Notes: generated by a model not told the origin, from the sequence alone. Positions 48,216 to 60,187 are shown, numbered from the stretch's first letter. The stretch: DNA of 64,000 nucleotides from Casuarina equisetifolia (GCA_028551475.1 CM052354.1:27427258-27491257); one strand, 5' to 3'. Numbers and translations: made by a program.

Positions 48216-49500
48216 ATGGAGGACCGTCTCTCTCACCTTGAAGCCACCATGTCCCAACGAAGCTCTGAAATGGAAGAAATTCGCAACTCCCTTGCTCTCC
48301 TTTTAACCTGCGTGGAGGCCATTGCAGCAGGTAGTTCTTTTTCTTCTCTCACCCCTCCAGGCAGCAACGTGAACAATGGAGGAGGCAGTCACAACACTGA
48401 GGGTGGAGGGGGTCTGAATCCTACTCCGCACCCAGACGGGTCAAATCCGAACCCAAATGGGTCAGATCCAAACCCAAATGGGTCAGATCCAAACCCCGAT
48501 GGGTCAGATCTGAACCACTCAGATTCGCAAGGGTCAGGTCTGAATGATACGGAAAAAAATCAAAACTTGGAGTCTCAGTTCAGCAACTTGGGGCGCCTTT
48601 CCAGGTTTGATTTTCCTCGTTTTCATCATGAGGATGATCCTAGTGATTGGGTTTTTATGGTTGAAGAATTTTTTGAGGTTCATAAATTATCTGATGTGGA
48701 GAAGGTGAAAATCTCTACTTGGAATATGGCTGGGAGAGCAGTGAAATGGTTGCAAGCTTATCGGGCAGATTTGTAGCGGGTTGGTGAGTGGCTTATATGG
48801 GATAAATTCAAAGAAGGACTCTTGAATAGGTATGGTTCAAACCAATCTCGTGGCTCTATACGTAATATGATGAAATTGGAACAAATTGAATCAGTTGAAA
48901 TCTATTATGAACAATTTAGAAATGCTTTAGAATCTGCGGGACCCCTTACTGCACAACAAGTAGTAGATTGTTTCATTGGGGGTTTGAAGCCGGGCATACA
49001 AGGTGATGTGGATGCTAAACACCCTACTTCCTTACATGAAGCTTTACATTATGCTCTTATTTATGAAGATCAGTTCTTGAAGTTGCATGGCACTAGATTT
49101 CCTTATGTTCCATTTCACCGTGGGGGAGTAGAAAATCCCAATCGGCGTGATGCTTGACCAGCGGTAATTCAAAATCAGACACAGCCCCCTATACCCAATA
49201 AAACAGTGGTTGTTCAGAATCATGCTACATCTTCACGACCTCCATTACCTATCCGGAAGTTTACTGCGGCAGAATTAGAAGAACGACGGAAAAAGGGGTT
49301 ATGTTATCATTGTAATGATCGTTACGGCCCGGGGCATAAATGTAAACGTCGGTTATTCATTTGTGAAGCGGTGTATCCTGATGAATGGGATGATGTGGAC
49401 ACTAGTGCGGATCCGAATGATGGTGGAGAGGAGTTTACTGATTGTTTGGATACAGAAGAACCGATGGGCATCTCCACTATGGCCCTTTATGATATGGGGG
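48216..49500 (+). pseudogene. Retrotransposon gag region (broken)
   Basis: The frame starts at an ATG 28 bases past the LTR. It has a coiled start (MEDRLSHLEATM), a variable Gly/Asn/Pro/Asp segment with short NPNGSDP repeats (about 48420-48510), and a capsid-like domain with a W..F...F pattern. A zinc knuckle of the C-x2-C-x7-H-x-C type lies at about 49302-49343. TAG at 48774-48776 and TGA at 49155-49157 interrupt it. Gag would form the particle shell that packages the element's RNA. Confidence 0.85.
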
Positions 49501-52500
49501 TTGGTAAACTGAAAACGATGAAGGTGGAGGGTCAAGTAGCTTCATTTAAGCGACTGATAAAGGTGTTAATTGATTCAGGAAGCACCCATAATTTTATTGA
49601 TCAGAGTTTGGTAGCACGGATTGGGCTTCGAGTAGATTGCTCTTCTACATTTAAGGTACTTGTGGCAAGTGGAAAAGGAATTAAGAGTTCTGGAGTTTGT
49701 CGAGATGTAGAGGTGAAATTACAAGGAGTGGGAATGAAAATGGATTTATACGTACTTCCTTTAGTGGCCATGGATGTAGTTCTAGGAGTACAGTGGTTGG
49801 AAACTTTGGGTGATATTGTGTGGAACTTTGCAAAGCATAGAATGGAATTTTTCATGAATAACAGACAAGTGGTTCTTTATGGGTGTCGACCTAAACCTTC
49901 ACAGTTGTTGGAAGGAGGCCAGTTTTCTAGGGAAATTCTTAAAAAAGGGCAGTTGTTAATCGTTCAGCTAGTGGGTGGTGCGAATATGGAGCAATTGGGG
50001 CTGCAAGGTAGTGAAGGTTCTCAAAGGGGGAGAGGTGCAACAATGGAGTGGTTACTGGCTGATTATGAGGATGTGTTCCAGAGTCCAAAAGGGCTTCCCC
50101 CTAGAAGGAGTCATGATCACTGAATAGTACTTAAAGGAGATGGCAAGCCAATATTAGTGAGACCGTATAGATACCCGTATGTTCAAAAAGAAGAAATTGA
50201 GAGATTGGTTAAAGAGTTATTGGATGAGGGGGTTATCCGCCCTAGTCAGAGCCCTTTTTCTTCACCGGTAATATTGGTGAAAAAAGGGGATGGATCTTGG
50301 AGATTGTGCGTTGACTATCGGGAGCTTAATAAACAAACGGTAAAGGACAAATTTCCAATCCCTACCATTGATGAACTTTTGGATGAGTTGCACGGGGCTC
50401 ACTATTTTTCAAAATTGGATCTTAGATCGGGGTATTATCAGGTACGGATGAGGGAAGAGGATATTGAAAAGACAGCCTTCCGAACCCACCATGGACACTA
50501 TGAATTTTTAGTAATGCTGTTTGGAGTCACTAATGGCCCTTCCACCTTCCAGTCACTTATGAATGTGGTGTTCCAGGAGCACTTAAGAAAAATGGTTTTG
50601 GTCTTTTTCGACGATATATTAGTTTACAGTAAGAGTTGGGAGGAACATCTCAGACATGTGCGGGTGGTCTTAGATACATTGTGGAGGAACAATCTATATG
50701 TGAAATTATCAAAATGTGAATTTGGGCAAACATAATTAAAGTTTTTAGGTCATGTGATCAGTGAAAAAGGGGTTGCAATGGATCCCAGCAAAGTGGAAGC
50801 TATACTTCAATGGCCAGTTCCAAAAACAGTGAAGGCTTTACGAGGATTTTTGGGGACCGCAGGATATTATCGACACTTCATTGAGGGTTATGGTAGAATC
50901 ACAGAACCACTCACCAACTTGTTAAAAAAGATGCCTTTGTTTGGAATAATCAGGCTCAGGAAGCATTTGCTCGATTGAAATTGGCAATGACAACTGCTCT
51001 AGTGATGAGATTACCGGATTTCAGTCAGCTTTTTACCGTGGAGTGTGATGCGTCAGGATCTGGGGTTGGAGCGGTATTATCACAAGGGAATCGGCCTCTA
51101 GCTTATTTTAGCAAGACTTTACATGGGAATCATTTGCGCCTTTCCACTTATGATCGAGAAATGTTGGCTATTATCTTAGCAATGCAGAAATGGCGCCATT
51201 ACTTGTTAGGAAGTAAATTCATCATCAAAACGGATCAACGAAGTCTTAAATTTTTGCAGGATCAGAAAATAATCACTTTGGCGCAGCAAAAATGGCTTTT
51301 AAAACTCTTAGGGTATGATTTTGTGGTAGAATACAAGGCTGGTAGAGATAACATAGTGGCTGATGGGCTTTCTAGGCAGGGCGCGGCAAAAGATAAGGAT
51401 GAAGTTGTAAATAAAGGATCTTGTTCAGCCATAACAGCCCTTTACCCTCAATGGGTAGATGCTATTCAAGAAGAGATTAAAACGAATCCCAAGGCACAAG
51501 AGATAGTGGGGAATATAAAATGTGGAGAGGCGGTGGGTCCATGGAACTACAAAGAGGGTATCCTTACCTTTAAAGAAAAGGTATTTCTTCCTTCTGACTC
51601 TTCCCTTATTCCTATTATTATTAAAGAAATGCATTGTAGTGGGCATGAAGGGTGAGAGAAAACGTTGAGAAGAGTGAAAGCAATATTTTATTGGAAAGGT
51701 ATGAAGAAATTGGTTGATCAGATCATTAAGGAGTGTGTGGTTTGTCAGAAGAATAAAGGTGAAAATATGAAGGGTGCTGGAAGCTTGCAACCCTTACCAA
51801 TTCCAGAACAAATCTAGGAGGATATTGCTATGGATTTCATTGAAGGGCTACTATATTCTTTTGGGAAATCGGTGGTGTTAGTTGTGGTGGATCGACTATC
51901 AAAATATGGACACTTTATTCCGCTTTCCCATCCTTATACAGCTGTTACGGTGGCCCAAGCTTTCTTTGAAAATATTTTCAAGTTATATGGAATGCCTCGA
52001 ACCATTGTGTGTGATTGAGATCCGTTATTTACAAGCAAGTTTTGGAAGGAATTATTTCGGTTACAGCACACCAGTTTTAACTTCTCCTCTACTTATCATC
52101 CACAAACTGATGGACAAACGGAAGTGTTGAATAAAACCTTGGAGATGTACTTGAGGTGTTTTGTAGGGGAAAGCCCCAAAGAGTGGGTTAGGTGGTTGCC
52201 GTGGGTTCAATACTGTTATAATACGAGTTGGCATAGTTCTATTCTTTGCACCCCTTATGAGGCCGTGTTTGGAAGGAGCCCACCCTCACTTTTAACATAT
52301 GTAAAGGGGACAGCAAGGGTAGCATTAGTTGAACAAATTTTGGAAGAAAGAGATGCTGTTATAAAAAAGATTAAAAGAAATTTGCAAGCAGCTCAAGAAC
52401 GAATGAAGCGTGTATATGACAAGAAGAAAAGAGAGATGGAATATCAAGAAGGAGACCTAGTATTAGTAAAATTGCCCCAATATCGACAGATTTGAGTGGC

Positions 52501-52882
52501 AAAACGAAAGAACCAGAAGCTGAAGCCCAAAAATAGTGGCCCTTATAAGGTGATTCATAGGAGGGGAAAGGTGGCTTATGAGCTGGATATGCCTGCCAAC
52601 TCTAGGATACACCCTGTATTTCATGTGTCGAAGCTTAAGAGATTTGTTGGGGATCCAGAGACCACACGAAAGATAGTTTCTGAAGACTTTCAAGATGCCC
52701 TTAATGAGTTTGAAAAAGAAAATGTTCCCCAAGCTGTGCTGGAACGCAGAAAGAGGAGGGGAAAAGAGGAATTGTTGATTCATTGGAGGGGGAAACCGCC
52801 AGCTGAAGCCACCTGGGTTGAAGAGAAGGAGTTTTACTCCAAATATCCTGCCTTCCAAGCCACGGACAGCAGTCAGCCTTGA
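49501..52882 (+). pseudogene. Retrotransposon pol region with chromodomain (broken)
   Basis: Protease is marked by LIDSGSTHNF near 49566. Reverse transcriptase (50157-50735) has LCVDYRELN and the catalytic FFDD. RNase H (50975-51400) starts at ECDASGSGVGAVLS. Integrase shows the H-H-C-C pair (51625-51750) and the D, D, E residues up to TDGQTEVLNKTLE. The C-terminal chromodomain (about 52735-52860, LLIHWRG..ATWVEE) would guide insertion to marked chromatin. Stops lie at about 50121, 50733, 51653, 51815, 52016 and 52493. One A is missing in the A-run near 50925-50930, which changes frame for everything after it. Confidence 0.93.
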
Positions 52883-52898
52883 GGACAAGGCTGAAGTT

Positions 52899-52910
52899 AA
52901 AGGGGAGGGA
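52899..52910 (+). other. Polypurine tract of the chromovirus
   Basis: AAAGGGGAGGGA ends two bases before the 3' LTR, the expected place for plus-strand priming. Confidence 0.85.
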
Positions 52911-52912
52911 AT

Positions 52913-53368
52913 TGTTACGGCCTTTTTGTAAATTGTATTAATTTTATTTGTCTTATGTGTGATGTTAACTAAAACTAAAGTAGTGTAGGAGTGACGTTAT
53001 TGGGTTTGTATTATGTAAAAGGTGTGGGCCAAGTTAGAAGCACCGTGTGTAGGGAAGGCCCATTGTGTTTGTCTTTTGTATTGGCTTTTGGCTATGCAGT
53101 GGGGTATGGTGAATCTTCAGAAAATTCTCTTTCCTGTGCGTAGGAGGAGTTGGCGGTATCGGGTTCCCGTTAACGAGCCCTGAATCCTTACCTTTTGTCT
53201 GTTTCCCTTTTAGTTTGTCAACATTCCGCATACCAGGAGGTACCGGAAGCCACTTCCTGCTAGCAGTTCTTCCCAGGGGCCGATTACCAGGGCCAAGGCA
53301 GCAGAGCAAAGACAGCAAAGGGGGGCAGAAAATACCCATTCCGTGCAGGAGCAGGTACGCCCGTTCCA
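52913..53368 (+). repeat. 3' LTR of the chromovirus
   Basis: 456 bp, same ends as the 5' LTR. It is followed by the second TTATA of the target duplication. Confidence 0.95.
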
Positions 53369-56066
53369 TTATATCACTCTCTCATAAAGATGCATCTAAA
53401 AAAAGAGCAAGTGGATATTTTGTGAGGTAATATGCCGCTTGTAGATAACTATGGGAATGTAACCCGAGTATGGAAAGGGGTTCTTGTCCCACATACTGTA
53501 AGCAAATGGGTGGGATTGATTGGTCCAAATCCATGGAGAGAGGAAGGCTACATTGAGTTAGCAGAAAGCTACTTACATACAGGTCATTTTGCAGGAGAAT
53601 CTACTCCAGGAGAGCAGCTCTTAGAGTTCCTTAAAACTCGAGCTGGAGTTTCTGATATCCCCAAAATAGATGCTCCCAATGCTGCATTTTATGCTATTTC
53701 TGAACCACTGACAAAGCAAAGTGCATTCTTATTGCTGGATTGGATTCAAAACCTGAAACGTAGAGGAAGTTGCCCAAAGAAGTTCTTAAATTGCATAAAA
53801 GAAGGTAGCTGGTTGAAAACTATTACCAACGGTTGTGATGAGTATAGGCCACCCTCTAAGTCATTCATGCTTAAGTCTTCATTGGAAAATATTTTGCAGA
53901 ATGGATTTGCACTTGTCGATATTCCATTGATAGATCAAAGCTTTTATGGAGAAAGAATAAAAGAGTACAGGGAAGAGGGACAATTGGAGTTATATTCAGT
54001 TACCGACAAGCATGTCAATTTATAGGGGACCATCTAGCTTCTCTTGTCCCTTGCTTCCCTCTAAGTGGAGGCAATGCTCTCTCCGTGCTAACTTTCATTA
54101 GATTCTATAGAGAAGCTTTTCTTCCTGCCGATAAGTTCACGAACATTATCAAAGAAGACAGATGTCTAAGGACATCCCGTGGTTTCCGGTCTCCTGTTGG
54201 ATGTGTTTTATTTAACTGTGAATGGAGAGTTGCATCTCAAATGAGTGACATACCATTAATCGACCAAGATTACTATGGGGGGAAATCCTTTCTTTCAAAG
54301 AGGAATTGAAGTCGCTTGGCGTGCATGTTGAATTCTGTGGGAATTACAAGCTTGTTGTAGACAACTTAAAGTCACCTTCAATGTTGATTAATCTGACGTC
54401 TGATGTTGTTCTCTTGATACTGGAATGTGTGCGCTCTTTAGGAATTTCTTTATCCAACAAAATTGTTGAGGCTTTGAGAAATGTGAAATGCTTCAAGACA
54501 AAGACAAATTTAGGTTACAAGTCCCCGGGAGAATGTTTCCTGGATAACCCTGAATGGGGTTGCATCCTACATGTCTTTGAAGGTTTCCCTTTGCTTGACT
54601 ATACGTTCTATGGAAGAAGCATCTTCTATTACAGAAACGAGTTGAAGCAAATGGGAGTGAAGGTGGACTTTGAGGAGTCTGCCAAAGTATTTGCTCAGAG
54701 TTTCAAGCAGCAAGCCTCTTCCATCTCAAAAGAAAGTGCCATGGCTATCCTATCATGTTGCAGACAACTAAAGGACACCTCGTCTGAGTTTCCATCGAAT
54801 CTTAACAAGCAGAAGTGGTTGCGGACTCGGCTTGGTGACTGCAGATCTCCAAAAAATTGCATTCTATTTGGACCAGCTTGGCATTCAATTTCTCCAATTA
54901 CTCGCCTCCCGTTCATAGATGATACTGACAATTATTATGGCAGGGACATACATGAGTACGAGGAAGAGTTAAAGAGTATGGGAGTTATTACTGAACTCAA
55001 AGATGGGGTGAGGATTGTAGCTGTTGGTCTTTGTTTTCCCTAAGATCTCTTCGGCGTAACTCCTGAAAGTGTGCTTGAATTGCTGGAGTGCATCCGCATT
55101 TTACTGGGAGCTGAATGTTATTCCTTTCCAGACAATTTTTGGGAAAGAGTTTCTCAAAAATGGTCGAAGACCCGTGTTGGCTATAAACCTCTAAAAGAGT
55201 GCTTATTGTTTGATTCCAGTTGGGGTTCTTATTTGGAGAAGACAGATGGGCCTTTTGTAGATGAAGAATTTTATGGTTATGGTATTACATCCTACAAGGC
55301 AGAACTCAAGGAAATAGGGGTTATTATTGCTATTGAAGAGGGATGCCCATTGATTGCTAGCCAACTTGATTTCCATGTTGAATTTTCCACCATAGTTCGG
55401 ATATACAACTACTTGAGTAAGTTTAATTGGATGCCACATATTGAAACTGCCAGAAGGATTTGGATCCTAAATGGAAGTCAAAATGGAAAGGTGGTCGACC
55501 CCGGAGAATGCGTTTGCAAGACGAGGATGGTCTCTTCACTTGGTAGCTGCAAGTATTAGAGAAACACTATGACAAAAAGTTACTTCCATCTTTTGCCTAT
55601 GCTTTTGATGTTGGATACAATCCTTCGATTGACGATTACTGCAAGATATGGAAGGTCTGGGAAGATTCAGGACGCCCACTGTGGCATGCTGACTCTTGTA
55701 AGTTCTGGGCATATGTTTCGAAGCATTGGATCGCAAAGATTGAGAAAACGCTGGCTGATAACTTGAAGAAATTACCTTTTGGTTTAGACTCAGACGAAAT
55801 TTTGCTGTCCAACAAGCATGATGTGTTCATGGCTGATGATCTTCAACTGAAGGATCTTTTTGAGCAGTCTTCTCCTCAACCAATATTTGTCTGGTACCCT
55901 CCGCAAAACTTACCTTATCTAACTTGGACAAGGTTGATTGAAATTTACAGGAGTCTCGGGGTTCGTACAATATCCGAATCAGTGCAGAAGGAAGAATCAT
56001 TCTCACTAGAGGTCACTCATCGTACTCAGGTGAATCTAGAGGACTTTTCGCTAAAAAAATGGTTGG

Positions 56067-56295
56067 TATTGGGCTGCTTGCTATTTAAGGGCCCATGATG
56101 TAGTATTTGTTTGTGAGCAATTTACTTTTATGTCCTTATTTATATTGTATATAAGTGAAACTGTGTAACTATTATTTTTTGAGTGAAATGAAAATAGCCA
56201 AGCCCTAGTGGCTCCACCATACTGCCTTCGCTCCATTTCTCTCCTTACTGCAGACAGTGAGGAAGGTTGCTCTACGGGTTCCTTGCTTTTCAATA
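56067..56295. mobile_element. Solo LTR-like insertion (229 bp) in copy 4
   Basis: The insert begins TATTG and ends CAATA, perfect inverted ends, and is flanked by the direct repeat GTTGG (56062-56066 and 56296-56300). Inside is a TATA-like stretch (TTGTATATAAG, about 56144-56155), as in an LTR promoter. The usual TG..CA ends would each need one transition to give the ends seen. A small non-autonomous transposon is the alternative. Confidence 0.72.
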
Positions 56296-56300
56296 GTTGG

Positions 56301-56470
56301 AAAGGCTCATTCTTGGTTTTTTAGTAGATCCTATAGGAAACATTGTGTACAAAAGGAAGTCACTGGATGTCGCTCATCTTACTCAGGTAAATCTAGAGGA
56401 CTTTTCGCCAAAAAAAAGGGTTGATAAGGCTCATTCTTGGTTTTTTAGCAGATCCTATAAGGAAAATGGA
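56301..56470 (+). repeat. Local rearranged duplication inside copy 4 exon 3
   Basis: The piece at 56303-56341 (GGCTCATTCTTGGTTTTTTA and following) recurs at 56427-56465. The piece at 56359-56410 repeats the exon sequence at about 56008-56058. The other copies have each piece once, so this is a tandem duplication next to the solo LTR. Confidence 0.75.
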
Positions 56471-57566
56471 AGTGGAAAAGAGGCATGAGACTATCCAAGG
56501 GCTTCTTAATGCCACTTTTCTTGAAACAGTTGAGCCCATTACTTTTACGTACAATTTATCACTTTCTTCTGGAAAAATTGTGGAGGTAAAAGGAAGTCAA
56601 GTGATATGGTGGAACAAAGAGTCTTCAAAAATTTTCACGCAGAAGTTGGATAGGTCTGGTGGATACAAGAATATCATAGAGCATACTGCCTACTTTTCCG
56701 ATACAATATCTGAGGGTTTGTTATGGGAGAATCATGATCATATTGATGCACTCTCTGACCTGATCGAGTTGGGTTTCATGCTGGAATTTAACGAGGAGGC
56801 AATTGGGTTCTTAATGAAGAAGAAGAATTTAAAGCTCACAGAGGAGGACGAGAAACTCCTCGCTTCTACCTTCCCTCCTTACTAGATATTTGTCATACGT
56901 CGTAAACATTTTCATATGCTGGTTTCATCTTTTTCTTTTGAGTTGTGTTTTCTGCTTCTCTTGTAATCATGAACAAAACGATAAACGTGAGGTATTTGGC
57001 GTGTGTGATTTTGTAATTGATTATCTGCTTGCTTGCTGATTCTTATAGTCTATTCAGATGCGTTGCAGTTGAACATTTACAAGGAATTTCTTATTTTCTA
57101 GTTTCTAGTGTTTGAAGAGGATGTCTCCGTGTGGGACAATCAGAATCCTATATGATGTTATTAGTATCTCGTCTTCAACCCTCTCAGTGATACATGATAT
57201 CAGTTTTACATCTCTGTTACCAGCATTACAACTGATTCAACCATTTGCTATCTTCATTCCATTCTCTTCATGATCCTAGTTGAATAGACGAAACGTAGCA
57301 CATGTAACTTGCAGCAATGTAGCTGACGAGCTTTCAGTGCAGAAGGATGTTATTTCTGTACTACAAGGCGAAAGAAAATTCATTCATTTATAATAAACAA
57401 GAGAAAAAAAAATTACGGAAATGGAAACACATACATTTTCAGAGGAGCTTACTCGTTGCCTCATGATGCTCTCTTTGCTGCTACGCTGTCAAATCAAGAT
57501 GAGAGGAAACTCAAATGCAACCTCTTTGAAAGTACTAAGGCATGGTATAGTTGGCAATGAGGTTCT

Positions 57567-58650
57567 GAACCAGGCAACCATTGCTTAGAAGAAGGATATG
57601 TTTCTTGAAGCACGAACTGGCTATCTTTAGAATCCATTGAAATAACATTTTAATACATAGAATCAAATAGTGGAACTAGCAATTGGTTGAAACTAAGACT
57701 CCGAAAAGAAAAACATCTAAACTAGAACATAGGAAAACAATGCTGTGCACCAACTCCTGCAGCAACACCATCTAGTCCTCTGGTAAAAATAGGTATGACT
57801 AGTAGACATAATTTGTTTTTGCAACAGAAATAAGGATACGGCCAGTTGCCTGCAATCTGTGCAAATCATTAACAACACTTCTGTTAATTTCTCAATTATA
57901 TTTTTAGACATTGTCTCTAACACGCTCAAGTGCATGAACAAATAACTCTATCAAAATAAAAAGTAAAAACTTAGACACATAGAAAGTGTACTAGAATTAC
58001 TTTTAAATAATAATAAATTCAGATGATCTTAAAATTAGAAGAGAGACTTACATATATGCTACCTTGAATAGTCATTCAATTATACAAAGATCTTGAAAAG
58101 TAAGATTTAATTGCATGTCACAACATGCTCGAAGCCTTAAAGTCCTATTCATCTCTCCAAATTGTCCACATTTAGATAGAAGGGTACTACATTCTAAAAA
58201 TCATATTATGTCACCAAGAGATGAATGTGTATGATTGTAGCTCCACTAGTTCATTACTTAGATTCAGATTTCTTCAAGAATGAAACCTTAACAAAAGAAT
58301 ATATACTGTTTAAAATTCAATTGACTCCAAACTCATATTAGACATTTGAGGATAGAAGTAGTGAACATTTTAAATATTACAAATATTTCCTTCAAATGTA
58401 AAATATAAGAGCAACAAAATCCGCTTGAAAGTACAGTGAAAATGAACGTGTCAATTTCCAAGGAACAATGATATGAAAATGATGGTGTCCAACTCCAAAA
58501 AAATCCTGAGGAATTTTACTGATATTATTTCAGTTAAACATTAAATTAGGCATCATTCGAAACTACTCTCACACATTACATATAAGGCAAATGCTAACAA
58601 AATTTAGGCAAAGGATCTTGACTTGCATTACGAAGTTAAATGTCACATAT
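57567..58650 (-). pseudogene. PDHB remnant: intron 7, exon 7, intron 6, end of exon 6
   Basis: This is the most complete of the spacer remnants. It begins at GAACCAGGCAACCATT, as PDHB does near 12043. It holds a recognisable but broken exon 7 (57738-57849, with deletions in the [14 protein letters not shown] code) and ends at the last bases of exon 6 (58618-58650). It matches 41777-42660 closely, so both descend from one duplicated unit. Confidence 0.8.
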
Positions 58651-59035
58651 TGATGGAAGAAAAAAATAAAAGGCTAGTAAGTAGAAGAGATGTACTTCAT
58701 TTTAAATAAAATTTTCAAGTAACATTTAAATAATAACATTTAACCAATATAGGTTGCAAGATATGTGATAGGAGTAATACATCTCTTTTCCTGTAGGGGA
58801 TACTATCTTTGGAATTTGGGATTTGATACGCATGAAAGAAAGAAGAAGATTTCATTTCAAAGAAGATTTCAAGTAGGATTTTTTGTAGGAAAATCAAATT
58901 ACATTTTAAATATCCATCCAAAGGAATAAGTTTACACAATTTTTTGATAAACCCCACTAAGATTCTCTCTTTTTTGGGTCGATCATATATTATGTCCTAC
59001 TTAGGCCAAGGTTATATAATTTCTATATATTTTTG

Positions 59036-59432
59036 TTGAAAAAATCTTTAGAGAAACTTGGAAAATAGGATGTGATCACCCAAAAAGGAAATCAAATAAA
59101 AAATAAAAAATAAAAAAATCAAATGGAGAAAATGGAAAAAGTCAAAAAAGATTTTTTCTCCAAAAAGAAATATATTAGAAAAAAGAGATATGATGGCAAA
59201 AGAAGAACTTTTGCAAATGTTTTATCTATAATAAGGAAGGCCATCATTCACCACAATGTTCTAAAAAAGGGAAAAGTGGTAAGAAAATGATCAAACTTCT
59301 TGAAAAACAAGAATTTGAAATTCTCTTTGGAAAAAAATCTCATACTAGTAAAACATTATTTATGAGTTTCTAGTGATGAAGAAAGTTCTTCTGATGAAGA
59401 ATTTATTGTCATAATGAATGAACATCAGGTTA
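59036..59432 (+). mobile_element. Decayed pararetrovirus-like or retroelement coat-protein fragment
   Basis: This ~400-bp piece interrupts sequence that is continuous in front of copy 4 (near 43110). It reads as a Lys/Arg-rich stretch, then a C-x2-C-x4-H-x4-C-like zinc knuckle region (about 59213-59260) in which one pair position is not Cys. A basic stretch and a Ser/Asp/Glu-rich stretch follow. The order resembles the end of the coat-protein region of endogenous plant pararetroviruses (Caulimoviridae), but a gag fragment of an LTR element would look similar. At least one frameshift and stop codons break it. It is non-functional debris. Confidence 0.45.
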
Positions 59433-60187
59433 GAAATAATTACACATTTTATTTTTTTAGTTGTTTCTCAATGATTGTAATTAGATATGAGATTCTTTAT
59501 ATATGACATAGTTATTAGAAGTCAAAATCAAGTTATTTTTTAGAATCAGATTCTCGTATGACAGGAAAATATTTTCTTTACTTTCAGTATATTTTCTTTT
59601 ATTGTTTAGTCTTTGTATTATAAATAAATATACATATACAAATTTTTTCTAATTCCTTTTATTTCGTGACAAACTGGGATAACAAGCTTTTTATCTTCAA
59701 CTTCGCCCTGGCAAGGTTCAACCCATTGTGGTGACGGTCAAATATCCACTATTTCTTCCCCCCAAAAAATTCCTCAGAGCCATGCACAAGAAATCATGCC
59801 TATTGAAAGCACTATAACTCTACTTCTTCCATTGGAAAACGGAAAGGCGACGCCTGGCTTTAAGGCCCAAATGGTCGAATCGGAGCAATAATGCAATGTA
59901 CGCTTTCCAACTTTCGGTACACTCCCATGACCCTTCTTCTTCGTCTCTCTTTCGTCCATTACCTTTCCTTGACTTCGTTGAGAAGCTACCCCTTCGTTAA
60001 GTTTTCCTGTTTGCAAAGTTAATGCAAAAATCATTTTTTTCTGCTTTACGACTTTCAGTACACTCTAATGACCGCTTTCCCGAACTTCTTTCGGTCTCTT
60101 TTATTCTCTCCGTACACTTTCAAGACCTTGGCTTCGTTGACGCACTGTGGCATGCCCACTTCCTTAAGCATTCTCAGGGTGTCTATC

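Larger units (their letters stand above)
47727..53373 (+). mobile_element. Chromodomain Ty3/gypsy LTR retrotransposon (5637 bp plus 5-bp target duplication)
   Basis: The element proper is 47732-53368. It has two 456-bp LTRs, TG..CA ends, and the flanking duplication TTATA at 47727-47731 and 53369-53373. Removing the element and one TTATA restores the sequence of the other gene copies exactly. Order is gag, protease, reverse transcriptase, RNase H, integrase, then a C-terminal chromodomain, so it is a chromovirus. Small size and short LTRs suggest the Reina-type branch. The coding region has at least eight stops and one frameshift, so it cannot move by itself. By eye the LTRs differ at about 15 of 456 positions, suggesting insertion on the scale of one to a few million years. 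It lies in the same orientation as the host gene. Confidence 0.96.
43693..56885 (+). pseudogene. NO VEIN/sacsin-like GHKL ATPase gene, copy 4 (heavily decayed, split by retroelements)
   Basis: Exons 43693-43851 and 44145-44355 are intact, with a normal NAEDN N-box. Exon 3 starts at 46186 and its parts run to 47731, then 53374-56066 and 56301-56885. Damage includes a TAA at 46446-46448, a TGA at 46875-46877 (a Trp codon elsewhere), single-T losses near 47144 and 47355, and a TAA near 47655. The 5.64-kb retroelement follows. After it come further shifts near 53415, 53970 and 54285, a TAA at about 55041, a TAG near 55543 and a solo LTR at 56067. All five repeats can still be traced and the end reads ASTFPPY. 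This is the oldest-looking wreck in the array. Confidence 0.93.
56886..60187. other. Spacer between NOV-like copies 4 and 5
   Basis: It has array-type 3' flank repeats (56930-57560), a PDHB remnant (57567-58650), AT-rich repeat-unit DNA, and a foreign fragment at about 59036-59432. Another stretch of about 120 bp absent from copy 4 lies near 59590-59705. The shared promoter block (59705-60180) follows. No intact gene is seen. Confidence 0.6.

Noticed and set aside
48018..48257. Minus-strand open frames in the LTR (also 53034-53369)
   Set aside because: Both copies lie within the LTRs and lack any protein signature.
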